Origin: Bacteroidia bacterium
Lineage (GTDB): Bacteria > Bacteroidota > Bacteroidia > B-17B0 > Aurantibacillaceae
Direction of reading: 5' to 3'
Assembly: GCA_014379485.1 (NCBI GenBank)
Contig: JACMLS010000971.1
Span: 1-6,050 of the forward strand
Length of the DNA: 6,050 nt
Below the pieces are notes generated by a model. That model did not search any database and was not told where the DNA came from. It saw only the letters and a program-made list of their open reading frames with translations. Of the stretch, positions 1 to 4,915 are shown piece after piece; position 1 is the stretch's first letter, and each line of letters begins with the position of its first letter. The position numbers were made by a program, and so were the translations under genes.

Positions 1-187
1 CATGTACTGAAAGTAAAATAAAAAAAACAAAAAAGCTAATATCCGTTTTACGGATATGTTTTACCTATAAATACATTTTGATCAATAGAAAATTCGACCA
101 ACGGTTTTCTGAACTACTACTAAAAAGAATACTTTAGTCACCGAACCACCCGTTTTACATCTGAATTAAAATTTGGATATAGAACGG
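1..187 (+). repeat. Long direct repeat, copy 1 (leader of the GH64-like gene)
   Basis: This stretch recurs at 4626-4812 in the same orientation with a constant offset of 4625 bases. Reading base by base I find two substitutions in 187 positions (C120 against T4745, A184 against G4809). Similarity decays after G188/T4813 into T-rich sequence. The left end coincides with the window edge, so the repeat may extend further upstream. It holds no ORF longer than a few codons on the + strand and no transposase or terminal inverted repeats. Both copies lie just upstream of a + strand gene for a hydrolase-type protein, so it behaves as a duplicated 5' leader rather than a repeat scattered at random. 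It contains two inverted repeats, annotated separately. Confidence 0.95.
39..57 (+). promoter_or_regulatory. Perfect 7-bp hairpin in the leader repeat, copy 1
   Basis: ATATCCG and CGGATAT form a perfect inverted repeat around the 5-base loop TTTTA. It is not followed by a T-run long enough for a terminator. It could be a protein-binding operator (a dyad) or the first stem of a structured leader RNA. The 5' arm ATATCC is also complementary to GGATAT at 175-180, inside the downstream hairpin. The element is unchanged in copy 2. Confidence 0.55.
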
Positions 188-196
188 GTATTTTTT
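148..196 (+). terminator. Terminator-like hairpin in the leader of the GH64-like gene (possible attenuator)
   Basis: The left arm is 148-166 and the right arm 171-189. The ten outer base pairs run from ACCCGTTTTA to TAGAACGGGT, including one G-U pair. They are followed by one C-A mismatch and eight inner pairs (ATCTGAAT with ATTTGGAT, two of them G-U), closing on a TAAA loop. A run of six T follows at 191-196 on the + strand, which is the form of a Rho-independent terminator. It ends only 43 bases before the ATG at 240, leaving little room for a complete promoter behind it. The gene's transcript therefore probably crosses it. It could instead be the end of a gene outside the window or of a small RNA. 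Confidence 0.6.
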
Positions 197-239
197 AATC
201 ACTCTTCAAAAAGAAATCAAAAAAACTAAAAGAAAAAAA

Positions 240-1853
240 ATGAGCACACTAAAAGTAACATTTAATAACCTGAGCGGAGTTACAGAAAAAATCTACATTG
301 GTTTTGTGCCGGGCTCAACCACAATGGGAACAGTAAAAAATAGTAAAACCGGCAAAGCAATTTTACCTCTGAATTATATTGTTGATCCGCTTGGTGCAGA
401 TAAACCAAAAAAGCAGCCGGGCAAACCTTCTGTTTTATCTTTTACCCCCAACAACGGAATAAGCGGAAACGACATAACAATTACCGGAACAAATTTTACA
501 GGGGCTAAAGAAGTATTGTTTGGAGGTGTTGCAGCAAAGTCATTTAAAGTTGTAAACCCTTCTACAATAACTGCAGTAGTTGGAACCGGAGCCACAGGCG
601 CTGTTTCTGTAACTACACCCGCAGGCAAAGCAATAAGCTCAGCAGATTTTTCATTTTATCCCTTCAACGGAAACTGGTATTTGCTGGATGATCTTTCAGA
701 AGGAGTTGATATAACTTCTTTCAGCGGAAGAATTTATGTTTCTTACGGAACGCCATGGAACGTACAGCACCAAGGATACGAACCGGGCCAAAATATAACC
801 GATCCGAATTTTTTTCTACGTTATGATAAAATGGAAATTACTTTTAATAACGCAACAGCAGATGTGGCAGACTTAACCAGTATTGATTACTGGAGCATTC
901 CTATGCAATTAGACACGTATCTGAACAAAGTAAAAAAACAAACAGTGCTCGGACTTTTAAGTGGTGTAACAACGCAAAATGTTTTTGATAAACTAAATGC
1001 GCTTTCAACACCTCCTGTTTCGGGTTTAAAAGGCGCTTTACCTGCTCTGGTACCCGGCAAGTTTACGCAACAACCTTCGCAAAAAGGGAGTGGCTTTGCG
1101 CGTATCATTGGCCCTTCTTCGTATCCGCCTGCCTATCCGCTACCGGGCGGAGTGCCAACAATTCCCTTTGATATTTTTAATAATTACTTAACTGCTCTGC
1201 TTACAAATTTTGGTCCCGGAACAAAAGTGGGTGCCATTGTACCCGGTTTAGGAAACGGAGTAATTGCTACCATTGCCGGCAATTTTGCAGGAGTCGGCCC
1301 TAAAGTTCCGCCAACTGGGCCAAAGAGCAAACAAACGTATAATCTTACGGCAAGTATAGACAGTTCTAAAAACATTACACTGAGCGGAACGGTGAGCAGT
1401 GCCAAAGGAACTACAACCATGCTGTATAAATTAAATGACTTACTAAATCCATCAGGCATTTACGGAGGCAATACACCTTTTTATTTTAACGGTGCCACAA
1501 AACCAATCAACCCCGCCAACGATGTTTACGGATGGGTTGGAGGCGATTTGTTTGCAGGTATAAATATTGGCGCACTTGGTTCTTCAACTACAATTAATCC
1601 GCCTGCAGTAAGCACTGCAACAATGGCCGGTGCATTAAGCAGCAGCCAGTGGTTTAAATTACCCCTCAACCTTTTATTTGCAAATATGCAGGGCAGTGCA
1701 ACAAGCTACAATCAGTGGGCTGCAACTTTGCAAGTTTTATCACAAGCCTACAACTTTGCTTACTCAGATCGTTTTGCGCATGTGGTGGTAAGTGTATATG
1801 GAGTAGATACATTGCAAATAACATTGCATCCTGCGGCTGTGAAAATGAGTTGA
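240..1853 (+). CDS. GH64-like (beta-1,3-glucanase / thaumatin-like fold) protein with an IPT/TIG domain
   Basis: This 537-residue protein probably binds or cleaves beta-1,3-glucan; activity is not established. Residues about 62-138 form an IPT/TIG immunoglobulin-like domain (PSVLSFTPNNGISGNDITITG, then FGG and the VTTPAG end). The flanking parts resemble glycoside hydrolase family 64: the start KVTFNN..IYIGF, then SGRIYVSYG (162-170), NITDPN, DKMEITFNN (196-204), IDYWSIPMQL (215-224), and a C-terminal AYNFAYSDRF..VYGVDTLQITL. E199 and D216 sit where acidic catalytic residues might be, but I cannot align them firmly. Residues about 255-360 are rich in Pro and Gly. The ATG follows an A-rich leader with no Shine-Dalgarno, usual for Bacteroidota. 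There is no signal peptide, lipobox or visible sorting tail, which is odd for a glucanase. The IPT domain appears to be inserted after the first strands of the GH64-like fold. The next genes converge on it, and no clear terminator was found in 1854-1969. Confidence 0.75.
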   Translation: MSTLKVTFNNLSGVTEKIYIGFVPGSTTMGTVKNSKTGKAILPLNYIVDPLGADKPKKQPGKPSVLSFTPNNGISGNDITITGTNFTGAKEVLFGGVAAKSFKVVNPSTITAVVGTGATGAVSVTTPAGKAISSADFSFYPFNGNWYLLDDLSEGVDITSFSGRIYVSYGTPWNVQHQGYEPGQNITDPNFFLRYDKMEITFNNATADVADLTSIDYWSIPMQLDTYLNKVKKQTVLGLLSGVTTQNVFDKLNALSTPPVSGLKGALPALVPGKFTQQPSQKGSGFARIIGPSSYPPAYPLPGGVPTIPFDIFNNYLTALLTNFGPGTKVGAIVPGLGNGVIATIAGNFAGVGPKVPPTGPKSKQTYNLTASIDSSKNITLSGTVSSAKGTTTMLYKLNDLLNPSGIYGGNTPFYFNGATKPINPANDVYGWVGGDLFAGINIGALGSSTTINPPAVSTATMAGALSSSQWFKLPLNLLFANMQGSATSYNQWAATLQVLSQAYNFAYSDRFAHVVVSVYGVDTLQITLHPAAVKMS

Positions 1854-1969
1854 GACTGCAGAGAACAAACTAACATTCTTTTATTAATAAGGTTTTAAAA
1901 TCTGTTTCACTTCAGCAGGCTTTTTCCGTCAGTTGTTTCTTTTGCAGCGTTGTTATCAGTATAAAAAAG

Positions 1970-2494
1970 TTAAGGAACATCTCTTTCCCGCACATAAACT
2001 TTGTCTTCAATTTTTCTTATCGGCTCATATTTTTCGCCATTATCACCTATCATAATGCCCAGGTATTCCCTGTTATTATACCTGGCATCACGATAAGCAA
2101 AAAAAACATAATCGCGGTTAGATCCGTCACAAATGGCAATGTATTTACTTTTTACAAAATCTTTAATAAAAGTTTTTACAAGGTCGCTTTTCAGAACATC
2201 CGGGTAAAAAGAGTCAGTTGCTTCTTTGAAATTTCCAAGATTATCAAAGTAAGCAGTATGCCTTTGACTGGGAGTTGTCATATAAGCAATTTCTACTCTT
2301 TCTTTTCCCGCTATTTTAATCCCTCCAAAAGGAAATTGTTTATTAATTTTCAAATAATTCTCGTATAACGCAAGGGTTAACGCTTTATTTTGATTGTAAT
2401 ACCTTGCCGTTTCTTTTACTGTGGTACAAGAACTTATTATACTTATTAAAACAAATACCTTAATCAGTTTTTTTATCTTTTTCATTAGCTTCAT
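1970..2494 (-). CDS. Predicted lipoprotein, paralogue of the neighbouring gene; candidate immunity protein
   Basis: This 174-residue protein has a lysine-rich start, a hydrophobic stretch and a lipobox ISSC with the lipidated Cys at residue 23, so a type II signal peptide is clear. No acidic surface-export signal follows the Cys (TTVKETARYY), which suggests it faces the periplasm. The mature part belongs to no family I can name. By eye it matches the upstream protein at 2519-3031 over its whole length, with roughly half the mature residues identical. Shared blocks are YYN.NKALT..LYENYLKI, KSDLVK.FI, DYVFF.Y..AR.NNREY.GI and KVYV.E.DVP. It lies 24 bases behind that gene and is last in a three-gene operon headed by a DUF4157 effector. 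The immunity role is inferred from position, duplication and localisation. An ATG at codon 4 (2485) is an alternative start that would leave the signal peptide intact. Confidence 0.8.
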   Translation of the reverse strand: MKLMKKIKKLIKVFVLISIISSCTTVKETARYYNQNKALTLALYENYLKINKQFPFGGIKIAGKERVEIAYMTTPSQRHTAYFDNLGNFKEATDSFYPDVLKSDLVKTFIKDFVKSKYIAICDGSNRDYVFFAYRDARYNNREYLGIMIGDNGEKYEPIRKIEDKVYVRERDVP

Positions 2495-2518
2495 TGTTTA
2501 TTTTTTTAAAAACAATGA

Positions 2519-3031
2519 TCAGGGAACATCGGTTTCATAAACGTAAACTTTTTCCTCAATTTTCTTTATTATTTCAAATTTCTCTCCTTTATCTGTAATC
2601 AAAATACCAATATACTCTCTGTTATTTTTGCGAGCATTTCCATAAGAGAAAAAAACATAGTCGTTATCATAACCCTGGTCAATTGCAAGAAATTGACTTT
2701 TTTCGTAATCAAGAATAAATTTTTTAACCAGGTCCGATTTGAAAAAAACTATATTTAAAGAATCACTCGTACCATTAATAAATTCACCTGAACCGGTAAA
2801 ATAAACAGAATGTGATTTTTTTTTACTGTCTTTATACCTTAATTCAACACCGTTCTTTCCACGTATGGAAAAGCCTTCACGGGGCAAGCCTTTACTTATT
2901 TTCAGGTAATTTTCATAAAGCGACATGGTGAGAGCTTTATTCTTGTTGTAATATTGGGCGGTCTGTTTCACTTTCCATGAACAGGAAATCAAACTCATCA
3001 GTAATATAATTATGCTAATCTTTTTTCTCAC
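2519..3031 (-). CDS. Predicted lipoprotein directly behind the DUF4157 effector; candidate immunity protein
   Basis: This 170-residue protein has a short signal peptide (MRKK, hydrophobic IIILLMSLI) and a lipobox LISC with Cys at residue 17. The mature domain is a full-length paralogue of the product of 1970-2494 and matches no family I recognise. The start is a GTG whose codon lies within the last codons of the upstream effector gene, giving a 17-base overlap in another frame. The next in-frame ATG (codon 12) falls inside the signal peptide and would destroy it, so GTG is preferred. The overlap suggests translational coupling and co-production with the effector. No acidic surface-export motif follows the Cys, so it is probably retained facing the periplasm. 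An effector-neutralising role is inference from context. Confidence 0.82.
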   Translation of the reverse strand: MRKKISIIILLMSLISCSWKVKQTAQYYNKNKALTMSLYENYLKISKGLPREGFSIRGKNGVELRYKDSKKKSHSVYFTGSGEFINGTSDSLNIVFFKSDLVKKFILDYEKSQFLAIDQGYDNDYVFFSYGNARKNNREYIGILITDKGEKFEIIKKIEEKVYVYETDVP

Positions 3032-4565
3032 TTTTATTATTTTGCACTGAAATTATCCCAAAAATTGAAAAGTAAAACTGATTAAAGGACATGTCTTTAA
3101 TATCATGCGTATCTCCATAGTCCCAATATTTCAAATTAATTGCATCATTTTTTTTATCACTTGCAAATTCCTGGATTCGAATAAAATGGTTGGGGAAAAA
3201 ACTCGTTTCCTCGCTATAATCTTTCGGTTTAATTTTAAATGTATGCGAATTAATATAAATAAATACCTCATTTCCTTTAGTCATTTCTTGTTTAATAACT
3301 TTTGGCCAATTTACAAAAAGCCCCCCAAGGTCAGAACCCCAGGTTATTACAGGATAACCAAAATCTTCCATCATTCTTACAAATTTATTAAGACTTGTTC
3401 CTGACCAAATACCCTTATTTTCATCCTTTTCATTGTACTTTTTGTCAGGATTAATATAACTCTTATAATTGTCTGCCAGGGTTATAAAAATCATCTGATC
3501 TGCAGTCTTTCCTGTTAAACCAACCTTATTATCCAGACTTTTCTCGTTGTCTCCTACAACCATTCTAACCTCATCACTTGGATTAAGATCTACTTCAGCA
3601 GTACCTGCTCTGTATTTTCCTACCCCATTTTCATATAAACTAATCATCATTTCCGCGTATTCTTTTGGGTTTTGCTCTATCAAAAAAGTTGTAAGAGCAG
3701 CATAACCACAAAAATTTGTTTTTAAGCCCTGATATAGAATTTCATGATCATTTACATTTGCTTCCATATTATCAAGAAAAGATTCAGGCTCAACATGTGG
3801 CCAAATTTGATTTTTAGTCAATTTTCCTCTTTTAGTTTTTATAAAATCCAATGCCTCTTTTGGAGTTGAAGATGGCACTTTTTCCTTCGGCTCCTCCTTC
3901 CGCATCACATCCTCACCCTGCTGCACAGTATGTGCTACCTCATGCGCCAGCAAACTTTTACCCTCTGCATTATTCGCATTATAATTCCCACCCTTAAAAT
4001 AAATATCCTGCCCGTGTGTAAATGCTTTTGCGTTTATGCTTTCGCTCAACTCACCTGCTTTACTATTGGTATGAATATTTACGCCCGACAAATCTGTGCC
4101 CGTATGACTCTCAAGTTCGCTTTTTGTATTAGCCTCTAATTTATTGCCCTGGCCTTTTGTGTTTTCTAATTGCGAGTCAAATTCAGGAGTAGTGCTCATT
4201 GCACTCCCCTCACCTTTTGTATTAATATCTGTTGCGTTTTTCTCTAATGTGTTTTTAGATTTCTCCGTATCGCCTTTTATTACATTGTCTGCAAATTTAT
4301 CTGCCTGTTGTTCCGATTCGTTTTCGGGGTGCGATATTTCCAGTTTCATTTGCACACTATACTTTGAATTCTGATAAATATGCTGGCCTGTTATATCAGC
4401 GCCTTTTGTTGAATACGGTTTGACTGAATCTGCAATCATGCGCGAGATCTGCTCTCCGCTCAACGAATCTGCATAGCGCTGTAATTTTTTAAGATTGGAG
4501 TTGTTTCCTTTCTTGCGCTTTATTGTTTTGTTTGAGTTTTCAAAACCATGGCCAAATGTTTTCAT
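3015..4565 (-). CDS. DUF4157 protein with C-terminal papain-like cysteine-peptidase-type domain (candidate secreted effector)
   Basis: This 516-residue protein is modular. Residues 1-75 are a basic, low-complexity leader with no signal peptide. Residues about 79-96 carry the HPENESEQQADKFADNV motif that usually precedes DUF4157. Residues about 97-150 are a polar linker. Residues about 153-217 are DUF4157 itself, with GVNIHTNS, the AFTHGQDIYF segment and a zinc-protease-like HEVAH (H208, E209, H212) in LLAHEVAHTVQQ. After a charged linker (about 220-235), the C-terminal domain has NFCGYAALTTFL (C286, with Q279 seven residues earlier), PNHFIRI (H460) and YWDYGD (D482 or D485). That order, Cys then His then Asp, suggests a papain-like peptidase or amidase. 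DUF4157 is known from injection-system cargo and polymorphic toxins; the target is unknown. The ATG at 4565 is chosen because the ATG five bases upstream (4570) is followed after one codon by a stop. Two lipoprotein genes follow in the same operon. Confidence 0.85.
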   Translation of the reverse strand: MKTFGHGFENSNKTIKRKKGNNSNLKKLQRYADSLSGEQISRMIADSVKPYSTKGADITGQHIYQNSKYSVQMKLEISHPENESEQQADKFADNVIKGDTEKSKNTLEKNATDINTKGEGSAMSTTPEFDSQLENTKGQGNKLEANTKSELESHTGTDLSGVNIHTNSKAGELSESINAKAFTHGQDIYFKGGNYNANNAEGKSLLAHEVAHTVQQGEDVMRKEEPKEKVPSSTPKEALDFIKTKRGKLTKNQIWPHVEPESFLDNMEANVNDHEILYQGLKTNFCGYAALTTFLIEQNPKEYAEMMISLYENGVGKYRAGTAEVDLNPSDEVRMVVGDNEKSLDNKVGLTGKTADQMIFITLADNYKSYINPDKKYNEKDENKGIWSGTSLNKFVRMMEDFGYPVITWGSDLGGLFVNWPKVIKQEMTKGNEVFIYINSHTFKIKPKDYSEETSFFPNHFIRIQEFASDKKNDAINLKYWDYGDTHDIKDMSFNQFYFSIFGIISVQNNKSEKKD

Positions 4566-4625
4566 TTCATGTTATTCTAATAATCCTGCAGTATTAGTAG
4601 CTTAATCAATATTTTCAGAAGCATT
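4566..4625. other. Short spacer between the effector start and leader repeat copy 2
   Basis: This is the only non-repeat sequence upstream of the minus-strand operon. I see no clear Bacteroidota-type promoter (TTTG and TAnnTTTG) on the minus strand here or in the adjoining part of the repeat, though one must exist nearby. The effector operon and the carboxypeptidase gene are divergent across 4566-4915, so the repeat may serve both directions. Confidence 0.4.
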
Positions 4626-4812
4626 CATGTACTGAAAGTAAAATAAAAAAAACAAAAAAGCTAATATCCGTTTTACGGATATGTTTTACCTATAAATACA
4701 TTTTGATCAATAGAAAATTCGACCAACGGTTTTCTGAACTACTATTAAAAAGAATACTTTAGTCACCGAACCACCCGTTTTACATCTGAATTAAAATTTG
4801 GATATAGAGCGG
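4626..4812 (+). repeat. Long direct repeat, copy 2 (leader of the S10 carboxypeptidase gene)
   Basis: Same sequence and orientation as 1-187, with two substitutions. The left boundary is the position matching window base 1 and may not be the true edge. The right boundary is real: after 4812 only T-rich similarity remains before unrelated sequence. It ends 103 bases before the ATG at 4916, compared with 52 bases for copy 1. The bases to its left belong to a divergently transcribed gene, so no + strand gene inside the window feeds transcription into it. Confidence 0.95.
4664..4682 (+). promoter_or_regulatory. Perfect 7-bp hairpin in the leader repeat, copy 2
   Basis: Identical to the dyad at 39-57: ATATCCG, loop TTTTA, CGGATAT. 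It is a candidate operator or RNA stem shared by the two + strand genes. Confidence 0.55.
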
Positions 4813-4820
4813 TTTTTTTT
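4773..4820 (+). terminator. Terminator-like hairpin in the leader of the S10 gene (possible attenuator or small-RNA end)
   Basis: The counterpart of 148-196. The inner stem is unchanged. The right arm reads TAGAGCGGTT instead of TAGAACGGGT, which turns one A-U pair into a G-U pair and gives one C-U mismatch near the base. The T-run is longer here (eight T, 4813-4820). No + strand gene inside the window ends just upstream, so an ordinary gene-end role is unlikely. The 95 bases to the ATG could hold a separate promoter, so here the structure might instead end a small RNA. Confidence 0.55.
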
Positions 4821-4915
4821 GACGTTTAAAGTTAAAACAGAAACAACATTAAAATACATTTACAATTAAACAGAATTGATATATTGTAAACTTAATCTCA
4901 AAAATTAAAACACTT

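Noticed and set aside
72..80. TACATTTTG in the repeat as a Bacteroidota -7 element
   Set aside because: Spacing is one base off the consensus and no -33 partner is visible. It remains a weak possibility for a start site inside the repeat.
1..187. The repeat as an insertion sequence, MITE or integron attC site
   Set aside because: No transposase, no terminal inverted repeats, no target duplication that can be shown, and no attC-type core sites. The hairpins lie inside the repeat rather than at its ends.
1854..1969. A bidirectional terminator between the convergent genes
   Set aside because: No inverted repeat of useful length followed by a T-run was found in this interval on either strand.
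3105..3404. Plus-strand open frame of 99 codons opposite the effector gene
   Set aside because: It lies wholly antisense to the C-terminal domain coding sequence and has no recognisable domain. The same applies to the shorter antisense frames elsewhere.
4568..4570. Alternative ATG upstream of the effector start (minus strand)
   Set aside because: It reads ATG AAA TGA, stopping after two codons, so it cannot start the effector.
4855..4862. TACATTTA as a -7 promoter element (consensus TAnnTTTG) for the S10 gene
   Set aside because: It matches all but the last base, but no convincing -33 TTG element lies at the right distance, and such matches are common in AT-rich DNA.
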